DNA of 45,593 nucleotides from assembly GCA_017541035.1 (NCBI GenBank), contig JAFXZW010000018.1, forward strand, positions 1 through 45,593. The letters are read 5' to 3'. The position numbers and the translations under genes are program-made. Origin of the DNA: Eubacterium sp. (GTDB taxonomy: Bacteria > Bacillota > Clostridia > Lachnospirales > Lachnospiraceae). Below are positions 1 to 6,302 of the stretch, in pieces; position 1 is the stretch's first letter; each line of letters begins with the position of its first letter. The notes below the pieces were generated by a model. It worked only from the letters and a program-made list of their open reading frames with translations. It had not been told where the DNA came from and did not search any database.

Positions 1-190
1 CCGGTTTATTCCACGTTCCCTTGACTCCGTTCCCGCTCCTTTTTTTTAGTTCTCAAAAACGCTTATTTTGCAAAAGTTAACGCAATGCATTTTTCTGTTT
101 ATTGGATCTTTTGTTGCGTTAAATTTTTCATTTTAGGTTCTTATCCGTCCTCTGATCATACTCTACCACAAAAAGGTGTCCCAAATTCCA

Positions 191-258
191 CCCAGCCCAA
201 TCCCTGTATTTATGCGGCATTTCAGATTTCATGTCTAGGAAGCCGCATAAATGCTGGG
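191..258. repeat. Long imperfect inverted repeat in a gene-free stretch
   Basis: Positions 1-290 hold no gene I can support. Inside this stretch the arms ATTTATGCGGC (207-217) and GCCGCATAAAT (242-252) are perfect complements around a 24-base loop. An outer CCCAGC (191-196) pairs with GCTGGG (253-258) across an 11-base bulge. There is no T-run on either side, so it is not an ordinary terminator. It could be a recombination or transfer site or a structured RNA; the sequence does not decide. Confidence 0.5.
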
Positions 259-296
259 CAAAATGGGTCCAGAAAAATAGGCAAAAATACTCTCAA

Positions 297-339
297 ATTA
301 AAAAATCCCTGTCGGGCCATCACAGTCCTCCAGGGATTT
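297..339 (-). terminator. Rho-independent terminator after the GH105 gene
   Basis: On the minus strand AAATCCCTG and CAGGGATTT (plus positions 331-339 and 303-311) form a 9-bp stem around a 19-base loop, followed by a T-rich run. It begins 12 bases beyond the glycosidase stop codon. Confidence 0.7.
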
Positions 340-357
340 CGTATTCAAATCTATGTA
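338..357. repeat. Left copy of a 20-22 base near-direct repeat
   Basis: TTCGTATTCAAATCTATGTA here matches 6162-6183, which has one substitution and a 2-base insertion. This copy overlaps the stop codon of the glycosidase gene. Both copies sit directly beside a minus-strand terminator hairpin. They may be remnants of attachment sites bounding the accessory block, or a coincidence of shared 3'-end context. Confidence 0.4.
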
Positions 358-1334
358 TTTCTCTTATAATACTTATTCCGCCATGCGTTGGCCATGATAT
401 AAGCTGCCTGGGCTTCTGCAGATGTCCCCTCCGATTGAAAATCCGGACATCCGCACACCTGACGCAGCAGCCCGTATTCATCGATTGTGCCGGAAACTGT
501 ACCTATGGCACGGCTCGCCTTATCGCAAAGATCATCCGAAAGAATCCCATCAAAAGCAGCTCTGAAGATGGCCGCAGAAACCATCATGGCCGATGTTCCG
601 TCTATGAAACTGGTTTCATCATCCAGAATATCTCTGAATCTGCCATCCTCCAACCGGTAGTTCAGCATACCGTTCAGGAGCTCAAGGAAGCATTCTCGGC
701 ATTGTTTTGCCGGTCCGGAAATAGACGTGCAGTCAGCCTCTTCCATCACGCGGAGCAGTCCCAGGAGCGCCCATCCATTTCCGGTAGCCCAATGCTTCTT
801 TCGCACGAATCTCTTCTGCTCCACATCATAGATGTGATAGAACAGGTTGCATTCATCGTCATACAGATACTTCCTATATCCAAGGATCTGAATCCAGGCC
901 TCTTCCACCATTCCCATCGCAGCCAGGAAGGGCGGAACCATGTAGATCCCATCCACCCATAACTGGTATGGCGAGAATCCCTCTTCAAATGACACATTGT
1001 TATGACAAATGATCCCGTCTTCTGTTCTCGGTGCCGCATTTAGGAGATAGTCCAGCATACAATCAGCTCCATGCTTAAAGAAAGGATCCTTTGTTTTCTC
1101 ATAAGCTCTGATACATATCTCTCCGCAGGACGCCGGGTCCGAAACAGCAGGTTCCCCGCCTATCATGGCAAGCCTGCCATCCTGTCCCATTCGCTTAACA
1201 GCATCATATGCCATGGGGATCCACAGATCATCCCGTCCATACTCGTAAAGCGCCTGGGCACATACCCTCTGCTCCCAAGGGTAACGCTGCATGGAGAGCA
1301 TCGTATTTATGACTCGATCCGTCACACTACACAT
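351..1334 (-). CDS. Glycoside hydrolase family 88/105-type protein (unsaturated glycuronyl hydrolase-like)
   Basis: This 327-residue cytoplasmic protein (no signal peptide) resembles YteR-type unsaturated rhamnogalacturonyl hydrolases. Those enzymes hydrate the 4,5-unsaturated uronic acid left by pectin lyases and release it from the oligosaccharide end. Visible family motifs are QRYPWEQ near residue 17, YQLWVDGIYMVPPFLA near 122-138, whose Asp matches the catalytic acid of the YteR family, and HWATGNGWALLG near 180. The length is usual for GH105. The ATG is preceded by AAAGGTGA at normal spacing. No transporter or lyase gene is nearby, so the substrate is unknown. The gene ends inside a repeat that recurs at 6162-6183. 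The family call is firm; the substrate is inference. Confidence 0.82.
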   Translation of the reverse strand: MCSVTDRVINTMLSMQRYPWEQRVCAQALYEYGRDDLWIPMAYDAVKRMGQDGRLAMIGGEPAVSDPASCGEICIRAYEKTKDPFFKHGADCMLDYLLNAAPRTEDGIICHNNVSFEEGFSPYQLWVDGIYMVPPFLAAMGMVEEAWIQILGYRKYLYDDECNLFYHIYDVEQKRFVRKKHWATGNGWALLGLLRVMEEADCTSISGPAKQCRECFLELLNGMLNYRLEDGRFRDILDDETSFIDGTSAMMVSAAIFRAAFDGILSDDLCDKASRAIGTVSGTIDEYGLLRQVCGCPDFQSEGTSAEAQAAYIMANAWRNKYYKRNT

Positions 1335-1389
1335 ATCAATTCACCTTTTCATCCCAAACAGTTCAGTATAAGTAACTATAATGCACTGT

Positions 1390-1995
1390 TCATCCTGCTT
1401 TCTCCGCAATCACATCTGTCACTGCTTCTTTAACCAGCTCTTCCGGATCCGCATCCGGATTGATCCATTCACCCACCAGATGTTCCGGCAGGATCAGCGG
1501 CATCCGGTCATGGATGAAGCAAATCTGCTCCCCTGGCTCTCTTGTGAGGATGACGAAGAACGGAAGATCATTTTCAAAGCGGTACAGCCCACAAAGCCAG
1601 GTCAAGTTGCTCCCCTGGGGCTGAATCGCGTATTTATCACCGGTTTTCATCTTCCCATTATTGCCGATCAAATGCTCCCACTCAAAGTAATACGACGCCG
1701 GGACGATACATCTGTGACTCTTCCAGGCATCCTTAAAGGTGGGCTTTACTGCGGCCGTTTCGATGCGGGCATTCATCAGCAGCGTCTTCCCAGTGAAGCC
1801 CCATTTCATCGGAAATACCGCCCTCTGCCGGTTTCTGTTTGAGGCGATCACCGGAACGATGTCGGTAGGGCTCATCTCGCCGTAGGTCTTCACCGGATAG
1901 AGCTCATTCCATTTCCGCACAAGGGAAGAACGCATCATGTCACCCACGATTGCCTGCATTTCAGATGTTTCTTCGATATAGTACCTGCAGCACAT
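1390..1995 (-). CDS. SRAP domain protein (HMCES/YedK family)
   Basis: This is a 201-residue SOS response-associated peptidase-like protein. Family members form a thiazolidine crosslink between the Cys at position 2 and abasic sites in single-stranded DNA. I set the start at the internal ATG at 1995 because it gives Met-Cys-Cys-Arg-Tyr, placing the catalytic Cys at position 2, and because GAGGAGG lies 5 bases upstream. The longer reading would bury that Cys. Other family marks are NARIET, the RCIVPASYYFEWE core with its conserved Glu, and FIHDRMPLIL with the conserved His. It lies between the glycosidase (55 bases downstream) and a divergent small gene. SRAP genes often travel on mobile elements, which fits this accessory block. 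Function is by family; the residues are seen directly. Confidence 0.9.
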   Translation of the reverse strand: MCCRYYIEETSEMQAIVGDMMRSSLVRKWNELYPVKTYGEMSPTDIVPVIASNRNRQRAVFPMKWGFTGKTLLMNARIETAAVKPTFKDAWKSHRCIVPASYYFEWEHLIGNNGKMKTGDKYAIQPQGSNLTWLCGLYRFENDLPFFVILTREPGEQICFIHDRMPLILPEHLVGEWINPDADPEELVKEAVTDVIAEKAG

Positions 1996-2200
1996 ACGCC
2001 CCTCCTCAAAATGGATTTCTGCCAACAGTGTCATTTTACCACAGCTGTGTCAGGATAGTTATCAGTTTTTCGCCTACAGCCATCGTCCATATGCAGAGAT
2101 CCACACCAACTGGCACTGCGAGAAAATCCATAGTACGATATCGTCACCGCAGCAGAGGACAAATGTGATCACAACTACCAACGCAAAGGAGAGACGAAAA

Positions 2201-2443
2201 ATGAATGATAAGCACTTCTATTGGCTTGTACAGGCGGCCTGCGCATATTCAAAGCTTGAAAACGACATTATCAAAACCTTTGGCGGAAGCATCAGTGATG
2301 GACCATATATGGATCTCAGCCTGATCATACGCATAATAAAAGAGAATTCCCGTTTTGCGGATGCTCCGGAATACGATCCGCTGATGGAAATCCTCGAAAA
2401 TGAATACTTGACTATGGATGAACGGATTCAGATGCTAAAATAG
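2201..2443 (+). CDS. Small hypothetical protein (80 aa)
   Basis: I do not recognise this protein. The ATG at 2201 (MNDKHFYWL) is chosen because AAAGGAGA ends 8 bases upstream; an upstream in-frame ATG at 2165 lacks a comparable site. The product is soluble, acidic at the C-terminus and predicted mostly helical. It has no Cys pair, signal peptide or membrane segment. It is divergent from the SRAP gene and followed by the palindrome array. The frame stays open upstream to about 2036 without a start, so a longer ancestral gene is possible. Its size and location suggest a mobile-element accessory gene, but no function can be assigned. Confidence 0.6.
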   Translation: MNDKHFYWLVQAACAYSKLENDIIKTFGGSISDGPYMDLSLIIRIIKENSRFADAPEYDPLMEILENEYLTMDERIQMLK

Positions 2444-2473
2444 CAAAACGGATATACTCTTCTGCTGTGCTAC

Positions 2474-2579
2474 CCGGTGTCCAGTGGACACCGGGGATTC
2501 GTCTCTCTTTGGTGCTCGGTGTCCACTGGACACCGGAGATTTCATCTCTCCTGGACGCTCGGTGTCCACTGGACACCGG
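2474..2579. repeat. Three palindromes in a 42-43 base tandem array
   Basis: Three copies of the palindrome GGTGTCCA-N-TGGACACC (centre base G, C, C) lie at 2474-2494, 2517-2535 and 2560-2578. Each has extra CG/CCGG pairs at its ends. The copies start 42 and 43 bases apart, close to four helical turns. The spacers also share GATT..TCTCTC, so the whole unit is repeated. No T-run follows any copy. The arrangement fits phased operators for a dimeric DNA-binding protein, ParB/iteron-like sites, or a tandem hairpin RNA. Short open frames across it simply translate the repeat. Confidence 0.75.
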
Positions 2580-2639
2580 AGGGAAAAGCTGTACATTTAT
2601 GTTTCAAGGAAAACATAAGCGGGCCTTTTTTTCAGGAGT

Positions 2640-2709
2640 ACAAGCAACGTTCTATAGCCCGCCTCATTCCTCGGCAGCCTATAGAACAGCTTGTTGGGGA
2701 GCCCCCCAA
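2640..2709. other. Nested inverted repeats resembling an oriT or recombination site
   Basis: ACAAGC-3 bases-GTTCTATAG (2640-2657) pairs with CTATAGAAC-1 base-GCTTGT (2679-2694) around a 21-base loop. It is followed at once by a second stem, TTGGGG-AGCC-CCCCAA (2694-2709), and then a C-run. A large inverted repeat next to a GC-rich nick-like region is the common layout of transfer origins, but no relaxase is present in the window. The stretch 2444-2805 contains this structure and the palindrome array and no gene. Confidence 0.4.
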
Positions 2710-2805
2710 GCCCCCCTGAAGAGTTTTATCTAACTCTTAGTTTATTCATATCTAATTTCATGAAAGAAGGGTGATCTTCAGAGAAAGAACACCCTTCCAT
2801 CAAAA

Positions 2806-3003
2806 TCACACTGAGAGTTTGTTGTCAACCCAACGAATCAACCGATTCAAACATACATCAACCGCACTTGACAAAAAATCTTTAGCAGATTTTCCAGTGC
2901 ATCGAAGGGATCCTGTTACTGCAATCCGTAACTGGTTCTTCGCCTGTAATTTTAAATCAGTCTCTTTCTGCGCCACAACTTTTTCTGTGTTCTCATTCAT
3001 CAT
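2806..3003 (-). CDS. Small hypothetical protein (65 aa)
   Basis: This is an unrecognised 65-residue basic protein with a Lys/Gln-rich N-terminal half and a predicted helical C-terminus (SAVDVCLNRLIRWVDNKL). The start is a double ATG preceded by AAAGGCGG, 8 bases upstream. The same AAAGGCGGTA leader precedes the parA start at 5681, which hints at a common origin. It lies between the oriT-like repeats and the flavodoxin region, so a relaxosome or partition accessory role is conceivable. Nothing in the sequence proves that. Confidence 0.5.
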   Translation of the reverse strand: MMNENTEKVVAQKETDLKLQAKNQLRIAVTGSLRCTGKSAKDFLSSAVDVCLNRLIRWVDNKLSV

Positions 3004-3302
3004 AATAGTTACCGCCTTTCTATAAACTATGGTGCCAGCTCTTTATGTCCGGCTCTCATTACCATCGTTCAACGGCTATGACTTGTGGAACACGCAAACC
3101 CATCCGTGTATCGAAACTATATCATATCACCTGTTCGAATTCAACTGATTCACAGACACTTTTTAGAATCCTTTCGAACGTTCTATGAACCCTTGTAAAT
3201 CGCAATCCCATTCGTAAAAATAATCATATCCAGCGTTCTGAAACGTCTTATACAATTCCTTGCATATATATGCTTCTGAACCCATTGATTTTATCATTTT
3301 TC

Positions 3303-3407
3303 GGAGAAATACTTCAAGAATATAGTTATAAGGAACTGAAGTCCTGCAAGAACGGTATCGCAAGCATCAAGAAGAATGCTCCCGATGCAAAGATCGTTCA
3401 GGAATAA
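3303..3407 (+). pseudogene. C-terminal remnant of a DUF1508 (YegP-like) protein
   Basis: This frame reads GEILQEYSYKELKSCKNG, then IASIKKNAPDAKIVQE and a stop. That matches the C-terminal half of the DUF1508/YegP repeat, whose signature is NGE.I..SE.Y.S...CKNGI.SVKKNAPDA. No start codon or N-terminal half precedes it; upstream of about 3300 the reading loses similarity. I call it a 5'-truncated remnant, probably left by recombination. It ends 10 bases before the flavodoxin start, so the two genes were probably once one operon. Positions 3004-3302 contain no gene I can defend, although the minus-strand frame at 3163-3300 has a protein-like composition. Confidence 0.6.
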
Positions 3408-3417
3408 GGAGGATGCC

Positions 3418-3891
3418 ATGGCCACACTCGTTGCATTTTTCAGTGCTGAAGGGCGAACCGCCAAGGTTGCGCATGCGCTTTCCAGGCTGACCAAAGCAGA
3501 GCTCTTTGAGATAAAGCCGGAAGTACCCTACTCCAGTTCTGACATCAACTGGAAAAACCCGCTGGCACGTTGTAACAAAGAAAAGATTGGTAAAAAGGAT
3601 GTTCCCCTGGCGGATAAGCTGGAGAGCATCGATGCCTACGATACCATTTACATCGGCTTTCCGATTTGGTATTACGGTGCACCCAACATCATCCATACCT
3701 TTGTAAAAGATTTTGACTGGGCCGATAAGAAGATCTATCTCTTCGCCACATCCGGCGGCAGTGAAATGAACAAGACCGCCGAGCGTCTTCTCCCATTTAT
3801 GAAGAACGCTTCGATTGCCGGCGAAAAACTTGTGAAAGCCTCCGAAGGCGTCGACGGCTTAAAGGAATGGGTAAAAAGTAACATCTCATAA
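3418..3891 (+). CDS. Flavodoxin family protein
   Basis: This is a 157-residue flavodoxin-fold protein. The first strand and phosphate loop read MATLVAFFSAEGRTAKVA, with SAEGRT in place of the common S-x-TGNT loop for the FMN phosphate. Later elements are YDTIYIGFPIWYYGAPNII (strand 3 and the FMN-stacking loop) and KKIYLFATSGGS. This is the short quinone-reductase-like flavodoxin type seen widely in Clostridia. The start at 3418 is preceded by AAGGAGG with 5-base spacing; an earlier in-frame ATG lies in the DUF1508 remnant. It ends before a strong terminator at 3897. The electron partner is unknown. Confidence 0.88.
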   Translation: MATLVAFFSAEGRTAKVAHALSRLTKAELFEIKPEVPYSSSDINWKNPLARCNKEKIGKKDVPLADKLESIDAYDTIYIGFPIWYYGAPNIIHTFVKDFDWADKKIYLFATSGGSEMNKTAERLLPFMKNASIAGEKLVKASEGVDGLKEWVKSNIS

Positions 3892-3896
3892 CTCCG

Positions 3897-3934
3897 GGCT
3901 CCCTGCATTTCCCTTTGATGCAGGGAGCCTTTTT
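3897..3934 (+). terminator. Terminator after the flavodoxin gene
   Basis: GGCTCCCTGCAT (3897-3908) and ATGCAGGGAGCC (3918-3929) form a perfect 12-bp stem with a 9-base loop, followed by TTTTT. Confidence 0.9.
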
Positions 3935-3942
3935 GTAGAACC

Positions 3943-3975
3943 AAAAAAAGACCCCAGTTCATCGAACCGAGGCCT
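3943..3975 (-). terminator. Terminator after the parAB operon
   Basis: On the minus strand a 12-bp stem containing three G-U pairs (plus positions 3964-3975 and 3949-3960) with a 3-base loop is followed by seven T residues. It lies 20 bases past the parB stop. Confidence 0.75.
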
Positions 3976-3994
3976 TTAGGATCACTTTTTTCTT

Positions 3995-4903
3995 CTATAC
4001 GAACTGAATTTTGATTGACCCGCTGGTAACTTTTACATTCAGTTCCTTACCGCCATTTCGGGAATTCGTCAGGTTATTCATCTCTTTCTCAGAATAATAC
4101 TCCGGGAAATACTGCCTGAGTGTCTTTTCCCCAAGCTTTATCTGCCGGATTTCCTGTACATCAGATAAAGGTGACAGGATTCGATGAAGAAGTTCATCGG
4201 ACAGCTTTCCTTTGTTATCCCTGATCTGTTCAGCCTGCCGGATGGATACCTTATGCGGAAAGCGACTGAGATAGTCCGCCAGCATGGCCTGATCCCGCTT
4301 ACCAAGGAAGGACAGTTCAACTCCGGAGGTCAGCCCGATCTTCCTACTGTCCACTAATGTCAGGAGTTCATCCGAGAGGGAGGCCAGCTGGATATACCTT
4401 TGGATCACGGTTTTGCTTTCACCGCTGAGTTCCTGCAGGGCATCCAGGCTGTTACCTTTCTTGCCCTGATGCTTGATGGCGTTATACCTCATAGAGTAAG
4501 CTTTAGCCTTTTCGCTCGGAAGGATATCCTCCCTCTGTATATTGGAATCCACCATGATAATGGTAGCCTCATCATCTGACACATTTCGAATATACATGGG
4601 CATGACCGTAAGCCCCGCTTGCTCACAGGCATATTTTCGGCTGTGTCCGGCGATGATCTCATAACCGCCGGCCCCACGGATCCGTGCCACGCCCGGAATA
4701 AGAACGCCATTAGCCTTGATACTGGCGATCAGTTCTTCCATTCTAGCATCCATGTGCACTTGAAATGGATGATTCGGAAAAGGATACAACTCAGAAAGCT
4801 TTACCAGACGTACATTTCCGGCCTCCGTCATGGCGTCATTCATTCCAAAAAGAGAATCATAGCTGTTCAGCTTAATCTTAGAGGCGCTGCTCGTCTTACT
4901 CAT
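3995..4903 (-). CDS. parB: ParB/Spo0J-like partition protein
   Basis: This is a 302-residue ParB-type protein. An N-terminal ParB/sulfiredoxin-like domain (about residues 30-125) includes GYEIIAGHSRKYAC, the CTP/phosphate-binding GxxRxxA-like segment, and NIQREDILPSEKAKAYSMR. A central helix-turn-helix region follows (SGESKTVIQRYIQLASL), with a C-terminal dimerisation segment. The start at 4903 overlaps the parA stop (ATGAGTAA) and has GGAGGTG 7 bases upstream, so the two genes are translationally coupled. This is the shorter plasmid/integrative-element type, not the oriC-linked chromosomal Spo0J, and no chromosomal origin genes are nearby. The palindrome array at 2474-2579 is a candidate binding site, by position only. 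Confidence 0.88.
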   Translation of the reverse strand: MSKTSSASKIKLNSYDSLFGMNDAMTEAGNVRLVKLSELYPFPNHPFQVHMDARMEELIASIKANGVLIPGVARIRGAGGYEIIAGHSRKYACEQAGLTVMPMYIRNVSDDEATIIMVDSNIQREDILPSEKAKAYSMRYNAIKHQGKKGNSLDALQELSGESKTVIQRYIQLASLSDELLTLVDSRKIGLTSGVELSFLGKRDQAMLADYLSRFPHKVSIRQAEQIRDNKGKLSDELLHRILSPLSDVQEIRQIKLGEKTLRQYFPEYYSEKEMNNLTNSRNGGKELNVKVTSGSIKIQFV

Positions 4904-5681
4904 AGCTGACCACCTCCCCAGCAAGTTCTCTGTAGGCTGCAGCGACCTTTCCCTTCGGATCGTGAGTAAAAATGCTTACGCCCTCTGCTGTAGCTTCTGC
5001 GGCTCTTATAGAATACGGAATCCTCGTGTCAAACACCCGGAGATTATCCCCATATGTATTCTGAAGCAACTCCACAATTTCCCTGGCGTATCTCGTCCGC
5101 TCATCTAACATGGTGATGAGAATCCCGGCGATTCCCAGTCTGGTATTCAGATTTCGCTTAACCTTCCCGATGGTCTTGATCAGCTGCTCCAGTCCTTTCA
5201 GGGACAGATAGGCCGCCTGCACCGGAATAATTACCCTGTCAGCTGCCGAAAAGGCATTCAGTGTCATCAGGCTCAAACTCGGCATGCAGTCCAAGATCAC
5301 GTAATCATAGTACCTTTTGACCTGGCCGACATATTTCGCCAGAACCATTTCCCGGCTCCATGCATTTACCAGAGATACCTCAAGTCCGGCCAGTTCGATG
5401 TTACCGGGCATCAGATCAAAACCCTCCGCATGATGTAGGATTCCGAACTTTTTTGGCTCGAACCTCATTTCGTTCACCACTTTCTCCAGTACTGTTGCCA
5501 GAGTCGTACTCATACTGTCCGGCTCTGTATACCCAAGGCTGGCTGTAAGTGATCCCTGGGCGTCCACATCCACCAGAAGCACCTTGTTGCCTCTTCTTGT
5601 CAGTTCTGCGCCAAGACTGATTGCTGTCGTAGTTTTCCCAACCCCGCCTTTCTGCGAGGCTATTGCGTATACTTCTCCCAT
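4896..5681 (-). CDS. parA: ParA-family partition ATPase
   Basis: This is a 261-residue Soj/ParA-type ATPase with the deviant Walker A motif QKGGVGKTT at residues 10-18, including the signature Lys11. It also has the Walker A' segment VDVDAQGSLT near residue 38 and the Walker B-like YVILDCMPSLSLMT near 124. It has no N-terminal DNA-binding extension, so it is the small (type Ib/Soj-like) form. In such systems ATP-bound ParA coats the nucleoid and moves ParB-DNA complexes. It lies 30 bases after the DUF3970-like gene and overlaps parB by 8 bases. A partition pair without a replication gene is typical of integrative conjugative elements. Confidence 0.9.
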   Translation of the reverse strand: MGEVYAIASQKGGVGKTTTAISLGAELTRRGNKVLLVDVDAQGSLTASLGYTEPDSMSTTLATVLEKVVNEMRFEPKKFGILHHAEGFDLMPGNIELAGLEVSLVNAWSREMVLAKYVGQVKRYYDYVILDCMPSLSLMTLNAFSAADRVIIPVQAAYLSLKGLEQLIKTIGKVKRNLNTRLGIAGILITMLDERTRYAREIVELLQNTYGDNLRVFDTRIPYSIRAAEATAEGVSIFTHDPKGKVAAAYRELAGEVVSYE

Positions 5682-5711
5682 AATGAATACCGCCTTTCCG
5701 CTGTTACGCTT

Positions 5712-6041
5712 TTATATTATTTTTTCTTCTGCTACGTCATTACAACTTTGATCCATAGATGTATTCAGTTTCTCAGCTTCCATACGATTCCTTCTTGGAC
5801 CGCCAAAAACCATACCGGTCCCCGTATACCAGCTCTCACTCTTGGGGCCGGCCAATGCTACGGTTCTTCGGTAGTCGTCCTCATCTCGGAAGATTTCAAT
5901 AAAGACTCTCTTATATTTATCCGTCCCCTTGATGGGCATTGCCTCCGATGGTTCGTTTGTAATGAAACGACTGTCTCTCTTCAGCATTTTAGTGAACCAC
6001 TTGATATCCTGCGCAGTTCCTTGCATTCTGATCTTCAGCAT
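5712..6041 (-). CDS. DUF3970-like hypothetical protein
   Basis: This is a 109-residue protein starting MLKIRMQGTAQDIKWFTKML. That N-terminal pattern (short beta strand, QGT, helix with a KWF core) resembles the DUF3970 family found on integrative elements; the assignment is from memory of the family. The start at 6041 has GGAAGG 4 bases upstream, while the longer frame lacks a site. The C-terminal third is charged and low in structure. It is the first gene of the parAB operon. No function is known; context suggests a maintenance or transfer accessory protein. Confidence 0.6.
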   Translation of the reverse strand: MLKIRMQGTAQDIKWFTKMLKRDSRFITNEPSEAMPIKGTDKYKRVFIEIFRDEDDYRRTVALAGPKSESWYTGTGMVFGGPRRNRMEAEKLNTSMDQSCNDVAEEKII

Positions 6042-6113
6042 AATTCCTTCCTTTCCGCAGCTTCTATCTGCTGTGACATGTGATGGGTTGCGACCATAAC
6101 TGATTGTGTAAGA

Positions 6114-6163
6114 CACAAAAAAAGGCGGACATTCTCTAAAATGCTTTAGAAAATGTCCGCCTT
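6114..6163 (-). terminator. Strong terminator downstream of lysS
   Basis: AAGGCGGACATT (6122-6133) and AATGTCCGCCTT (6152-6163) make a perfect 12-bp stem, extended inside by TCTAAA/TTTAGA. On the minus strand seven T residues follow. It lies 140 bases beyond the lysS stop and isolates that operon from the gene at 6041. Confidence 0.88.
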
Positions 6164-6183
6164 CGCATTCAAATCTCTATGTA
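6162..6183. repeat. Right copy of the 20-22 base near-direct repeat
   Basis: TTCGCATTCAAATCT followed by CTATGTA matches 338-357 apart from one substitution and an inserted CT. The gap 6184-6302 also holds GTGTCA twice, 11 bases apart (6242-6247 and 6253-6258), which could be integrase arm sites. No integrase gene is present. Confidence 0.4.
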
Positions 6184-6302
6184 CTGTTTTCCCGACTTCA
6201 GCCATATACCGCTAATAATTTGCAGTTTGGCTTTGCCGTTTGTGTCAAATTCGTGTCAGTAGCTGACTCACAACCTCTGAAACCCCGCGTATTTACTGGC
6301 TT

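Noticed and set aside
85-369. 94-residue open frame at the left edge
   Set aside because: It has no ribosome binding site, passes through the inverted repeat and terminator, and shows no protein-like features.
2467-2733. Small proteins with GVHWTPE or VSTGHRR repeats
   Set aside because: These are translations of the palindrome array and lack a convincing ribosome binding site.
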